DNA of 64,000 nucleotides from SFLA01 sp045595165 (GCA_045595165.1 JAZNZY010000021.1:62001-126000); one strand, 5' to 3'; shown: positions 26,160 to 34,356, numbered from the stretch's first letter. The notes: generated from the letters alone by a model not told the origin. A program made the numbers and translations.

Positions 26160-26350
26160 CGCAGATCGAAACGCAAAAAACATTGATACGTAATAACAAA
26201 TGCGAGAGATTTTAGTTTATCTCTCGCATTCTTGTTTTCTTAATAGGTAGGAATTTGAAAACAAATTCCTTTTTATTTTGCGTTTCTATAAATTTTCAGT
26301 CGGGGGGCAGTAGATTTCTACAGCACCCCGCGCCTGAAAATTCATTCTGC
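26160..26350 (+). repeat. 195-bp multi-stem element, copy c
   Basis: Starts 5 bp after the stop of the oxidoreductase gene. P1 GCAGA (26161-26165) / TCTGC (26346-26350); P2 GAAACGCAAAA (26168-26178) / TTTTGCGTTTC (26276-26286), 11 bp perfect; H1 AATGCGAGAGAT/ATCTCTCGCATT (26199-26230), 12 bp perfect; H2 GGAATTTG/CAAATTCC (26250-26269) then TTTTTATTT; H3 TTTTCAG (26293-26299) / CTGAAAA (26334-26340) with GTAG-ATTT-CTAC inside. The tail 26351-26422 matches that of copy d. Confidence 0.87.
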
Positions 26351-26422
26351 TTTGTTTATACAGCTTCCTGCTTCAATCAGACTTTCAGTTCTACAGACGG
26401 AATGTATCGAAAACAATTACAC

Positions 26423-26467
26423 GGTTTTTTGCTCTGCAAAAAACTTCCTCATTCCTCATTCCTCATT
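26423..26467. repeat. Half heptamer element B
   Basis: Hairpin TTTTTTGC-TCT-GCAAAAAA (26425-26443), then CTTCC and three heptamers of CTCATTC type. It runs directly into the A-tract of the terminator at 26467-26496. Confidence 0.75.
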
Positions 26468-26496
26468 AAAAAACCTCCGATTTCTCGGAGGTTTTT
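26467..26496. terminator. Terminator of the second solute-binding protein gene (bidirectional)
   Basis: CCTCCGA (26474-26480) / TCGGAGG (26485-26491), with an A-tract on the left (T-tract for the minus strand) and a T-tract on the right. Lies 7 bp beyond the minus-strand stop. Confidence 0.9.
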
Positions 26497-26502
26497 AAAG
26501 TA

Positions 26503-27951
26503 TTAGTCGAAGTAAGCGTCCAGCAGGTCTTCAAGATTGTCATTGAAGGTTGCTTCCTTGGACTGCCAATTGGATGCGAAATCGATAGATCCGTTGTTTA
26601 TGCAGATATTGAACTGATGTGCGGGCCAATCCAGCGCATAAGAATGGATATAACCGAAGTTACAGAGGATACCCTCACGGATGATCTCGATCATTTCGAT
26701 AGAATCCTCATCCTTGGTGTATCTGTTCTGAAGGATTACGGTGTACCATTCGGGAACAACTGCGCGGTAGCTCTGTGCGCAGAGAGCTTCGGTGATCATA
26801 CCGATAAACTCAAGGTTGTTCTTGCTGGTTATGGGAACTGCCATAAGAGAATAATCGTCCTCACAGGTGGAGTGGTAGTTTTCCTGCTCCTCGTTAAACT
26901 TGGGCATGGGGAGGATACCGAAGTTGCAATCGTAAGTATTGATAATACTTCCGTTACCCAGCTTAGTGGGAAGGAAGAGAGCGCGGTTTTCACCGAACAT
27001 CTTTACGCTTTCAGCCTTGTCTTTTGCTTCGTAAAATTCGTCGGAGCTGTAAACAAGATCATAAACCATCTGGAGTGCGGTATAGGTCTTTTCCTGGTTG
27101 ATGGTGAAATAAGGTCTGCCGTCCGCATCCTTGGTGGTTACGGGGATATCGAAGGCGTCCTGATATACGTCAATCTGAGTGGTGAGGCAGGATGTATAGC
27201 CGTATACCTTGGTATCGGGGTTATCGTCCTTAACGCTGGCGGTGCGGATAACCTCCATCATTTTATCAAAGGTCCAATCGCCGTCGCGCACAACGTCATA
27301 AAGGTTTTCGATACCTGCGTTTTCAGCAAGAGTCTTGTTAAAGAACATACCCTGCATACTTTCCCAGAAAAGGAGGGAAATATCGCCGGAAAGGAGGTAA
27401 AGGTTATCGTCGATAGTAAGCTCGTCAACAAGGTCCTGGGACCACCATTCTCTCTCAAGATCAACGTAGGGGATATCGTACCAGTCGATAAAGATGCCCT
27501 CTGCAATGAGAGTGGGGATAATAGCGGCATAGCCTGCGATAATATCGTAATCCACAGAACCGGTAGCCACGGTATCGCGCACGTAATCAATAAAGTCCTC
27601 GTGCACGCCCCAGCCGCCGTTTATGGGCTTGGAAACGATATCTACGTTAAAGCGTTCTTCAACAACCGCATCTCTTTCATAGATAAGGTCTTTTACTGTG
27701 GAAAAGCCCAATTCCTCAACGCCGAATTCGTAATCGTTTTCGGTACGCTGAAGAATGGTATATGTCTTTTTGCCCCAATCCTTTTCGGGCAGGCCGTCCT
27801 TTACGTTTGCGCGGTCATCAAAATCCACTTCGCCGTAGGATGCGTCAGTATTGGAAGCATTACCCTGAACGTCGGGATCTACGGTGTTACAAGCGCAAAG
27901 CACGGAAAGGAGCATAAGTGCTGCAAGTGCAATAGCAAAAATCTTTTTCAT
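26503..27951 (-). CDS. Extracellular solute-binding lipoprotein (ABC family 1-like)
   Basis: 482-residue lipoprotein, lipobox LCAC with Cys21. Similar organisation to 21808-23304, including an acidic linker, REWWSQDLVDEL (compare NPWWDQQAV) and FGILPMPKFNEEQENY (compare FGMLPIPKGNPDQDRYY). It lies between two Gfo/Idh oxidoreductase genes on the other strand and has its own promoter and terminator. As with its relative, no permease genes are adjacent. A sugar-binding role is plausible from the company of the oxidoreductases; this is inference. Confidence 0.8.
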   Translation of the reverse strand: MKKIFAIALAALMLLSVLCACNTVDPDVQGNASNTDASYGEVDFDDRANVKDGLPEKDWGKKTYTILQRTENDYEFGVEELGFSTVKDLIYERDAVVEERFNVDIVSKPINGGWGVHEDFIDYVRDTVATGSVDYDIIAGYAAIIPTLIAEGIFIDWYDIPYVDLEREWWSQDLVDELTIDDNLYLLSGDISLLFWESMQGMFFNKTLAENAGIENLYDVVRDGDWTFDKMMEVIRTASVKDDNPDTKVYGYTSCLTTQIDVYQDAFDIPVTTKDADGRPYFTINQEKTYTALQMVYDLVYSSDEFYEAKDKAESVKMFGENRALFLPTKLGNGSIINTYDCNFGILPMPKFNEEQENYHSTCEDDYSLMAVPITSKNNLEFIGMITEALCAQSYRAVVPEWYTVILQNRYTKDEDSIEMIEIIREGILCNFGYIHSYALDWPAHQFNICINNGSIDFASNWQSKEATFNDNLEDLLDAYFD

Positions 27952-27986
27952 ATGTTCTGTTTCCCTTCATATATTTACGTAAATAC

Positions 27987-28015
27987 ATTATATTACGGGT
28001 AACGCAAAAAATCAA
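27987..28015 (-). promoter_or_regulatory. Promoter of the second solute-binding protein gene
   Basis: Minus strand -35 TTGATT (28010-28015), 17-bp spacer, -10 TATAAT (27987-27992), 36 bp before the start codon. Confidence 0.75.
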
Positions 28016-28033
28016 GTTTTTTTAATAAATCTA

Positions 28034-28062
28034 TTGCCATTCTTTACATCTTGTGGTAAAAT
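28034..28062 (+). promoter_or_regulatory. Probable promoter of the second Gfo/Idh gene
   Basis: -35 TTGCCA (28034-28039), 17-bp spacer, -10 TAAAAT (28057-28062). Divergent from the promoter at 27987-28015; the two -35 boxes are 18 bp apart, so one regulator could serve both. Confidence 0.5.
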
Positions 28063-28104
28063 CCAAATTGTAACCACTATATAAAAGCGGAGGAAAATTT
28101 TATA

Positions 28105-29160
28105 ATGAAAATAGCAATTATCGGCTGCGGTACTATCGCAAACAGCGCACACATCCCCTCTTATATGAACAATCCCGAAGCAGAGATCGTTTATTTCTGT
28201 GATATCCTGCTTCACAAAGCAGAAGCTTGCGTAGCTAAATACGGCTGCGGTAAAGCTGTTGAAGATTACAAAGAAGTTCTTGCCGATCCCGAGATCGAGG
28301 CAGTTTCTATCTGCACTCCCAACAGAGAGCACTCCAAAATAGCTATTGACGCTCTCCACGCAGGCAAGCACGTTCTGTGCGAAAAGCCCGCTGCAAGAAC
28401 TTATGCAGAAGCTCTTGAGATGCAGAAGGCACAGCACGAAACCGGTAAGGTTCTCAATATCGGCGTTGTTAACCGCTTTAACTCCGCTGTAAATAAAGTT
28501 CGTGAGCTTATCCAGCGCGGCGATCTGGGCGAAGTTTACCACGTATACGTAAGCTTCCGTTCTCACCGTTCTATCCCCGGCTTGGGCGGCGCATTCACCA
28601 CCAAGGCTATCTCCGGCGGCGGCGTACTTATCGACTGGGGCGTACATTATCTTGATATCGTTATGTACTGCACCGGCGACCCCACTCCCAAGACAGTTAC
28701 CTGTAACGCATACTCCAAGCTGGGCGTAGATATGCCCAACTACGTATACGAAGGCATGTGGGCTGAGGACACCAAGGACATTAACGGTACTTATGACGTT
28801 GACGATATGGTTTCCGGCTTCGTTCGTACCTCCGGTCCTTCCATCTCCTTCAACGGCGCATGGGCACAGAATATCGGCGTTGGCGAAAGCTACATCGATT
28901 TCATCGGCACCAAGGCAGGTATCCGTCTTAACTACGGCGGCGATTTCACCGTATACACCACCTCCTGCGGCTCTCTCTGCTCCTTCAAGCCCAAGTACAA
29001 GGATGAGCCTCACTTCCAGAAGGAGATCGACCGCTTTATCGAGTGTATCCACACCGGCGAAAAGCTTCCTTCTCATATCGATACCGTCGCTGTTACTGCA
29101 AAGATGATGCAGGCTATGTACGATTCTTCCGAACTCGGTAAGGAAATCGTTCTCGACTAA
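28105..29160 (+). CDS. Gfo/Idh/MocA family oxidoreductase
   Basis: 351-residue NAD(P)-dependent oxidoreductase. The nucleotide-binding start is MKIAIIGCGTIANSAH, the catalytic lysine motif EKPAARTYAEALEMQ lies near residue 95, and GGGVLIDWGVHYLDIVMYC near residue 173. GCGGAGG precedes the ATG. Codon choice is strongly restricted (mostly ttc, aac, tac, ggc, gtt, with cgc and cgt), like that of ackA in this window, which suggests high expression. Related to but clearly diverged from the gene at 25079. Its substrate is unknown. Divergently transcribed from a solute-binding lipoprotein. Confidence 0.92.
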   Translation: MKIAIIGCGTIANSAHIPSYMNNPEAEIVYFCDILLHKAEACVAKYGCGKAVEDYKEVLADPEIEAVSICTPNREHSKIAIDALHAGKHVLCEKPAARTYAEALEMQKAQHETGKVLNIGVVNRFNSAVNKVRELIQRGDLGEVYHVYVSFRSHRSIPGLGGAFTTKAISGGGVLIDWGVHYLDIVMYCTGDPTPKTVTCNAYSKLGVDMPNYVYEGMWAEDTKDINGTYDVDDMVSGFVRTSGPSISFNGAWAQNIGVGESYIDFIGTKAGIRLNYGGDFTVYTTSCGSLCSFKPKYKDEPHFQKEIDRFIECIHTGEKLPSHIDTVAVTAKMMQAMYDSSELGKEIVLD

Positions 29161-29177
29161 TTGGAGCTGTCTAAAAG

Positions 29178-29214
29178 ATCACCCCAAAAACGCAAGACGT
29201 TTTCGGGGACCCCG
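29178..29214 (+). repeat. REP-like GGGGACCCC hairpin R3
   Basis: ATCACCCC, arms AAAAACG/CGTTTTC, then GGGGACCCCG. It splits a sequence that is continuous before element c: GAGCTGTCTAAA and ACTTTGCAGATCG lie on either side here, whereas at 26143-26167 the corresponding bases are joined. Confidence 0.8.
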
Positions 29215-29222
29215 ATCAACTT

Positions 29223-29423
29223 TGCAGATCGAAAAACGCGACAGATGAAATAACGGTTTTCGTTCACCCGTAGGGACAGACGTCCCGGCTGTCCGTATCA
29301 AAATAAAAATGTAGGAATCCGTTTTTTAACGGATTCCTTCTTTATTTTTTATCGCGTTTTTCTATAAATTTTTACTTCGCTAGCTGTAGATCACTACAGC
29401 ACGCTCGTAAAAATTCATTCTGC
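29223..29423 (+). repeat. 195-bp multi-stem element, copy d
   Basis: P1 GCAGA (29224-29228) / TCTGC (29419-29423); P2 GAAAAACGCGA (29231-29241) / TCGCGTTTTTC (29352-29362), 11 bp perfect; the H1 position holds a TCCCTACGG-family hairpin (29267-29297, reverse orientation); H2 GGAATCCGTT/AACGGATTCC (29314-29337) with T-rich tail; H3 TTTTTAC (29369-29375) / GTAAAAA (29407-29413), inner GCTGTAG-ATCA-CTACAGC (29383-29400). Its tail is shared with copy c. Confidence 0.87.
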
Positions 29424-29494
29424 TTTGTTTATACAGCTCCCCGCTTCAGTTGACTCTCGCTGCTACAGACATTGCGTTTCGAAAATGATTGTAC

Positions 29495-29593
29495 GGTTTT
29501 TTGCCCCGCAAAAAACTTCCGAAATTCATCATTCCTCATTGCGGGGTCCCCAAAAATCCGCAGGATTTTAGGGTGCTTACTCATTCTTCATTG
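29495..29593. repeat. Half heptamer element C, interrupted by REP-like hairpin R6
   Basis: Hairpin TTTTTTGC-CCC-GCAAAAAA (29497-29515), CTTCCGAAA, then heptamers of TTCATCA/TTCCTCA type. A REP-like hairpin (29542-29575, minus orientation, one G shorter than the others) interrupts the arm. Ends 8 bp before a promoter. Confidence 0.75.
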
Positions 29594-29600
29594 TAAACTC

Positions 29601-29629
29601 TTGACATTGTTGCACACTTTTAGTATAAT
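29601..29629 (+). promoter_or_regulatory. Promoter of the membrane protein-lipoprotein pair
   Basis: -35 TTGACA (29601-29606), 17-bp spacer, -10 TATAAT (29624-29629): full consensus. Confidence 0.87.
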
Positions 29630-29669
29630 AATACACGGTTATTTACTATAATAAAAAGGAGTTTTACAA

Positions 29670-30545
29670 ATGGCAAAGTTATTTAATCAAGGTGTTGCTT
29701 TTACGCCGCGCCAGAATTATGAGCGCAAATACAATGCGTCCAGAGCAAATCTGTTGCTTGTGGTTATCGCCACGGCGATAAATATGTTTCTGATCGTAAG
29801 CGGATCTGATACATACTTCCTTTTTTCCGCATTTATTCCCTATTTTTTAACGACTATAGGAATGGTCCGGTGCGGACTTTTGCCTCCCGAATATTATGAA
29901 TATCCCATGGAGGATTATATCTTTTACGATAAATCTCTGTTTGTAGCCCTGCTCATATTTGCGATAATACTTACATCGTTATATTTGCTTGCCTGGTTTA
30001 TGTCAAAGAAAAACCGTGTGGGCTGGCTTATTTTCGCCCTTGTTTTCTTTGGGCTGGACACCGTGGGAATGTTGATATTTAACGGCATTGCCGCTGACGG
30101 TATAATAGACATCGTGTTCCACGCTTGGGTTATATACTATCTCGTTATGGGTATTATTGCCCACCGCAAACTGAAATATATGCCCGAGGAAGCACCTGTT
30201 ACGGGATTTGAAGCCGTATCCGCCGAAACCGCAGAAGCTCCCGAAGCTGCAGCCGAGCCCGCGCAGAATTCCTCCGTATTAAGAACAGCCGATAAGGACG
30301 TAAAGCACAAGATTTTGCTCCAGAAGCGTATGTTTAATATGGATATTTGCTACCGCAGAGTAAAGCGAGTAAACGAGCTTGTTATAAACGGCAACGTGTA
30401 CGATGAATACGAAGCGTTGGCAGAACAGCCTCACACACTGGAAGCCCGTGTTGACGGACATTATATTGTTGCCGCCTATACCGGAACACACAGTGTTATT
30501 TCGGTTGACGGTCAGCAGGTGGCAAAGAAATTAAGACTTATTTAA
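29670..30545 (+). CDS. Membrane protein of unknown function with soluble C-terminal domain
   Basis: 291 residues. I do not recognise a named family. Four or five membrane helices lie in residues 25-170, followed by an Ala/Glu/Pro-rich linker (about 185-205) and a beta-rich cytoplasmic C-terminal domain containing LVINGNVYDEYEALAE and ISVDGQQVAKKLRLI. The AAAAAGGAG ribosome site is strong. It is followed 32 bp later by a small lipoprotein under the same promoter. Confidence 0.75.
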   Translation: MAKLFNQGVAFTPRQNYERKYNASRANLLLVVIATAINMFLIVSGSDTYFLFSAFIPYFLTTIGMVRCGLLPPEYYEYPMEDYIFYDKSLFVALLIFAIILTSLYLLAWFMSKKNRVGWLIFALVFFGLDTVGMLIFNGIAADGIIDIVFHAWVIYYLVMGIIAHRKLKYMPEEAPVTGFEAVSAETAEAPEAAAEPAQNSSVLRTADKDVKHKILLQKRMFNMDICYRRVKRVNELVINGNVYDEYEALAEQPHTLEARVDGHYIVAAYTGTHSVISVDGQQVAKKLRLI

Positions 30546-30577
30546 GTTGGAAAAATTATTCCCGAGGTATTACAATA

Positions 30578-31096
30578 ATGAAAAAAGCACTTGTATTATC
30601 ATTAATTTTATGTGTTATCTTATCCGCGGCGGGATGCTCTTTGCTTAACCCCGCGCCCAAGGATTTTGAAGTGGCGGATTATAATATGGTTATAACCGCA
30701 GACGAAGGATTTACAGAGGACACCGGCGGCGAATGGAGCCTGCAAATAACCAATTACAAAACCTATATCAGCGTAATGCCCTTTACCTACGAAGAGTTGG
30801 GCGATATAACTCCCGAGGAGATATATTCTCTGCAAAACGAGGATATTTTCACCCGCAGAGAGGACACCGAGGTTCTGGAAGAGGAAACCAAGAAAACGCA
30901 AAACGGCAAGACCATTATCCGCACTGTCTTTTCCGCCGTGCTGGACGGGGATGAAAACTACTACGTATGTTATCTGGTAGATATTCCCGAAAGCGAGCTT
31001 TGCGCTTGGGTGTTGGTTACCACCCTGCCCGAATATTATGATTCCATCAAGGAAAACTCGGACACCATAGTAGCAAGTCTTGCTGTAAAAGAATAG
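30578..31096 (+). CDS. Small PsbP/DcrB-like lipoprotein
   Basis: 172 residues, lipobox AAGC with Cys20. The mature part begins like other Mog1/PsbP/DcrB-fold lipoproteins (a start strand, then ITADEGFTE) and ends with a helix (YYDSIKENSDTIVASLAV), resembling the protein at 19189-19731. The function is unknown. Probably co-transcribed with the membrane protein just upstream. Confidence 0.75.
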   Translation: MKKALVLSLILCVILSAAGCSLLNPAPKDFEVADYNMVITADEGFTEDTGGEWSLQITNYKTYISVMPFTYEELGDITPEEIYSLQNEDIFTRREDTEVLEEETKKTQNGKTIIRTVFSAVLDGDENYYVCYLVDIPESELCAWVLVTTLPEYYDSIKENSDTIVASLAVKE

Positions 31097-31109
31097 ACAT
31101 ATAAAGAAG

Positions 31110-31140
31110 GAATCCGTTTTTGCGGATTCCTTAATTTTTT
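31110..31140 (+). terminator. Terminator after the small lipoprotein
   Basis: AAGGAATCCG / GCGGATTCCTT stem followed by AATTTTTTATT. It closely resembles stem H2 of the 195-bp elements (GGAATCCG/CGGATTCC) and may be a remnant of one. Confidence 0.85.
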
Positions 31141-31172
31141 ATTATACAGACGGCAGTGACCTGCGAACAGCT

Positions 31173-31218
31173 TGCGGGACGATGGGGACATCGTCCCCTA
31201 CGGTTATCAAACAGCCGT
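31173..31218 (+). repeat. TCCCTACGG-family hairpin (stand-alone copy)
   Basis: GGGACGATG/CATCGTCCC stem followed by CTACGGTTATCAAACAGCCG, the conserved tag of this repeat family. Lies between the lipoprotein terminator and half heptamer element D. Confidence 0.75.
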
Positions 31219-31227
31219 TAAATAAAT

Positions 31228-31290
31228 TTGTTTTTTGCTTCACGCAAAAAATTACCGAAGTTCATAGTTCATAGTTCATCGTTCATAGTT
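31228..31290. repeat. Half heptamer element D
   Basis: Hairpin TTTTTTGC-TTCAC-GCAAAAAA, ACCGAAG, then four heptamers of GTTCATA/GTTCATC type. It runs straight into the A-tract of the next terminator. Confidence 0.75.
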
Positions 31291-31323
31291 AAAAAATCCG
31301 CAGATTTACTCTGCGGATTTTTT
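31291..31323. terminator. Bidirectional terminator at the end of the glp-like operon
   Basis: AAAAAATCCGCAGA (31291-31304) / TCTGCGGATTTTTT (31310-31323), perfect stem flanked by A- and T-tracts. It touches the stop codon of the minus-strand operon. Confidence 0.93.
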
Positions 31324-31665
31324 CTATACGTTTCTCGTTGCGATAACGTCAATACCCGTATCGCAGACGTTGGGGATAACCACGTCCCCTATTTTTACGG
31401 GGGCAACCAAGGTAACCTCTCTTATTGCCGCCATGATATCAAACATTTTGCCCTTGGGCACAGCGCCCTTGGTACGGACGGGACATCTGCATAGATCGCC
31501 CTTTTCCACCTTTACGGTAGATGTGATAACACGGGTGGGCGAGGTAAGCTCGGTTTTGCCGTACGCCGCGCCTCTGGGACAGTTGTTGCCCGTAACCTCA
31601 AAGGTTTTTTCATCCACGGTAAGACGGCATCCCTTGGGACACACGATACATACTATATTTGCCAT
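31324..31665 (-). CDS. DUF1667 domain protein, third gene of the glp-like triad
   Basis: 113 residues from ATG 31665 (an in-frame ATG at 31716 lies inside the preceding gene and adds unrelated residues). Cysteine motif CIVCPKGC at residues 5-12 and NNCPRGA suggest an iron-sulfur or zinc site; a CRCPVRT stretch follows. DUF1667 proteins regularly accompany the two FAD oxidoreductases encoded upstream and are thought to be the third subunit of an anaerobic glycerol-3-phosphate dehydrogenase, analogous in place to GlpC. The electron acceptor is unknown. Confidence 0.88.
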   Translation of the reverse strand: MANIVCIVCPKGCRLTVDEKTFEVTGNNCPRGAAYGKTELTSPTRVITSTVKVEKGDLCRCPVRTKGAVPKGKMFDIMAAIREVTLVAPVKIGDVVIPNVCDTGIDVIATRNV

Positions 31666-31666
31666 T

Positions 31667-32908
31667 TTACTCTGCCTCCTCCACCGAAACGGTGAGCTTT
31701 TCCGCATCTCCCACAAGGGAAACGGGGATAATTATATGCTCCATCTCACCGGGGGCGAGATGCTCTCTTTTGAAAGAAGCCACCGTTTTTTCGCCGTTTT
31801 TTACGGTAATGCATTTGTTGCTGTATACATTTCTCACGCGGAAGAACAGGTCCGCTTTTTTATCGCAATTTTCCGGTCTGATATACTGGGGAACGGTATA
31901 GGAAACGCCTTCGCCGTTTTCAACGGTGATAACTCTGCCCGCAGCCTTGGAACCCAAAGCGTATTTTGCGGCGGCTGCGCCTGCCCGCTCGCTCTCCGCA
32001 GAAACGTAATCCACCAGATCGTGAACGTGAACCACGTTACCGCAAGCGAAAATGCCTTCGGAAAGTGTTTCCATATTTTCGTAAACGTAGGCGCCGTTGG
32101 TACGGCGGTCGATGGGGATTCCCGCGCCGCGGGTAAGCTCGTTTTCGGGGATAAGACCTACGGAAAGCAGAACCGTATCGCACTCGATATCAAACTCCGT
32201 ACCCGCTATAGGCTTGCGGTCAGGTCCCACCTTGGCGATAGTTACACCCTCTACACGGTTTTTGCCGTGGATGCGGGTGATGGTGTGGGAAAGATAAAGA
32301 GGAATATCGAAATCGTTAAGACACTGCACGATATTTCTGGTAAGTCCGCCGGAATAAGGCATCAATTCCACGCAAGCGTGAACCTTTGCTCCTTCAAGTG
32401 TCATACGGCGCGCCATAATAAGACCTATATCGCCCGAACCGAGAATTACGGCGTTTTTGCCCACCATATATCCTTCGATATTAAGGTATCTCTGCGCCGC
32501 GCCTGCGGTATAGACGCCCGCAGGTCTGTCGCCGGGAATGGATATTGCGCCTCTGGTACGCTCTCTGCATCCCATTGCGAGAACGATTGCCTTTGCTTTA
32601 AGCTCGATATAGCCCTGCTCACGACTGACAGCACGCACGATACGGTCAGAAGTGACCTCAAGGACCATAGTGTCCGTCAAAACTTCGATATTTTCAAGGT
32701 TTTCGGCGAAGCGGGAAGCGTACTCGGGGCCGGAAAGCTCCTCGCCAAAGCGGTGGAGTCCGAATCCGTTGTGTATGCACTGGTTGAGTATTCCGCCAAG
32801 GCAGGTGTCGCGCTCGATAACAAGAACGTCCGATGCGCCGTTATCTCTGGCGCTTATAGCCGCCGCAAGACCTGCGGGGCCGCCGCCGATAACTATAACA
32901 TCTCTCAT
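31667..32908 (-). CDS. FAD/NAD(P)-dependent oxidoreductase, GlpB-position subunit
   Basis: 413 residues starting at ATG 32908, which overlaps the upstream gene as ATGA; a longer frame to 33139 is only overlap with that gene. FAD motif VIGGGPAGLAAAISA is near residue 5 and a second dinucleotide motif AVILGSGDIGLIMARR lies near residue 150. CNQCIHN-type residues (NQCIHNGFG) occur near residue 48. It belongs to the pyridine-nucleotide-disulfide-oxidoreductase-like subunits found between GlpA-like and DUF1667 genes. Confidence 0.9.
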   Translation of the reverse strand: MRDVIVIGGGPAGLAAAISARDNGASDVLVIERDTCLGGILNQCIHNGFGLHRFGEELSGPEYASRFAENLENIEVLTDTMVLEVTSDRIVRAVSREQGYIELKAKAIVLAMGCRERTRGAISIPGDRPAGVYTAGAAQRYLNIEGYMVGKNAVILGSGDIGLIMARRMTLEGAKVHACVELMPYSGGLTRNIVQCLNDFDIPLYLSHTITRIHGKNRVEGVTIAKVGPDRKPIAGTEFDIECDTVLLSVGLIPENELTRGAGIPIDRRTNGAYVYENMETLSEGIFACGNVVHVHDLVDYVSAESERAGAAAAKYALGSKAAGRVITVENGEGVSYTVPQYIRPENCDKKADLFFRVRNVYSNKCITVKNGEKTVASFKREHLAPGEMEHIIIPVSLVGDAEKLTVSVEEAE

Positions 32909-34314
32909 AACGCACCTCCCGAAAGCACGTAACTGCCCTCTTTGTCCTTTAATATCTTTTCCTTGGGGATACCTGTGTGTTTGTGAATAATATCCAGAAC
33001 TCTGGGTGCGCAGAAACCGCCCTGACATCTGCCCATACCCGCGTTGCAACGGCGCTTCACGCCATCGATACTGACAGGGGGAATGGGGGTTTTGAAGGTG
33101 GCGTTTATCTCGCCCTCGGTTATGGTTTCGCAACGGCAAATAACTCTGCCGTAGGCGGGGTCTTTTTTAATGAGCGCGTTCTTTTCTTCCGCGTTAAGCT
33201 CCTTGAAGCGGATAACGGAACGAGAATCTATATGGGAACCCTTTTTGTTCAAGGTAAGTCCTGCTTCACCCAACAGCTCGCACACGTACTCTGCGATAGC
33301 GGGGGCAGAGGCAAGACCGGGGGATTTTATTCCTGCAAGAGAAAGGAAGCAGGGTGAAACAAAACGTATGATAAAATCTTCGTTATTTGTATTTGCGCGC
33401 ATACCTGCGAAATTTCGTATATTGGTGGAAAGATTGAGGGTAGGCACGCTTTTGTAAGCGGCGTTGCGGACGAAATCCAGTCCCTGCGCCGTGGTGGAAA
33501 TATCGGTTTTATCCGAAGTTCCCTCCGCATTGGGGCCCACGATAATATTTCCGTGAACGGTGGGAGAGATAAGCACGCCCTTGCCGTTTTTATTGGGGCA
33601 TTGGAACACCACGGTGTTTACGATACCGAAAGCGGTCTTATCCAGCAGGAAATATTCACCGCGGTTGGGCTTAAGAACGTAATCAGGCTCACGCACGTAG
33701 CCTTCTACCTCGGCGCAGTTTACGCCTGCCGCCGCAACGATGAATTTTGCCTTGTACTCGCCTTTTTCGGTAATTACGGTGTTTTCCTTTATATCCGTAA
33801 CCGCTTCGCTTAAATGCAGTTCAAGCCCGTTTACTACTGCGGTTTCCGCAAAAGCGAGGGCATATTCCCAAGGGGAGATAACTCCCGCCGTGGGAGCGTA
33901 AAGGGCAGAGGTCGCCTCATCGGATATATTGGGCTCCAGGGCTTTCAGTTCATCACGATCGAGTATTCTCAAGCCGGGAACTCCGTTTTCCACACCGCGG
34001 GCATATAACTCTTTTACGGTTTTGTCGTCCTCTTCGCCAAAGGCGCAAACGACAGATCCCGTTTCCTTAAAGGGAACGTCCAGCTTTTTGCAAATCTCGT
34101 GGGCAAGCTCGTTTCCCCGCACGTTAAGACGGGCGGTAAGTGAGCCGGGCACGGGATCGTACCCTGCGTGGATTATTGCGGAATTTGCTTTTGTGGTGCC
34201 CGTAGCGATATCATTTTCTTTCTCGAACAGCGCCACGCGAAGATTATATTTTGTAAGTTCATACGCCGCGGCTGATCCGATAACACCGCCGCCGATAATT
34301 ATAACGTCAAACAT
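32905..34314 (-). CDS. GlpA-like FAD oxidoreductase with [2Fe-2S] (BFD-like) domain
   Basis: 469-residue FAD-dependent dehydrogenase of the DAO/GlpA type: IIGGGVIGSAAAYEL at residues 5-19, a long substrate domain, and a C-terminal BFD-like domain with CRC and CNAGMGRCQGGFC cysteines (about residues 395-435). Most likely the catalytic subunit of anaerobic glycerol-3-phosphate dehydrogenase. A strong terminator ends only 18 bp before its ATG, with the ribosome site GGGGGA directly after it. No glpK or glpF is in the window, so other 2-hydroxyacid substrates remain possible. Confidence 0.88.
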   Translation of the reverse strand: MFDVIIIGGGVIGSAAAYELTKYNLRVALFEKENDIATGTTKANSAIIHAGYDPVPGSLTARLNVRGNELAHEICKKLDVPFKETGSVVCAFGEEDDKTVKELYARGVENGVPGLRILDRDELKALEPNISDEATSALYAPTAGVISPWEYALAFAETAVVNGLELHLSEAVTDIKENTVITEKGEYKAKFIVAAAGVNCAEVEGYVREPDYVLKPNRGEYFLLDKTAFGIVNTVVFQCPNKNGKGVLISPTVHGNIIVGPNAEGTSDKTDISTTAQGLDFVRNAAYKSVPTLNLSTNIRNFAGMRANTNNEDFIIRFVSPCFLSLAGIKSPGLASAPAIAEYVCELLGEAGLTLNKKGSHIDSRSVIRFKELNAEEKNALIKKDPAYGRVICRCETITEGEINATFKTPIPPVSIDGVKRRCNAGMGRCQGGFCAPRVLDIIHKHTGIPKEKILKDKEGSYVLSGGAL

Positions 34315-34331
34315 TTTAATCCCCCAAGAAC

Positions 34332-34356
34332 AAAAAAGTCCGTTTTCGGACTTTTT
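34332..34356 (-). terminator. Strong terminator immediately upstream of the glp-like operon
   Basis: Perfect 10-bp stem AAAAAGTCCG (34333-34342) / CGGACTTTTT (34347-34356), loop TTTT. It can end the surface-protein transcript arriving from 34481, but it also lies 18 bp from the GlpA-like start codon. It may therefore be a leader attenuator for the glp-like operon. Confidence 0.88.

Noticed and set aside
32909..33139. Longer start for the FAD oxidoreductase (77 extra residues)
   Set aside because: The extension overlaps the GlpA-like gene in another frame and precedes the FAD-binding motif that normally begins these proteins.
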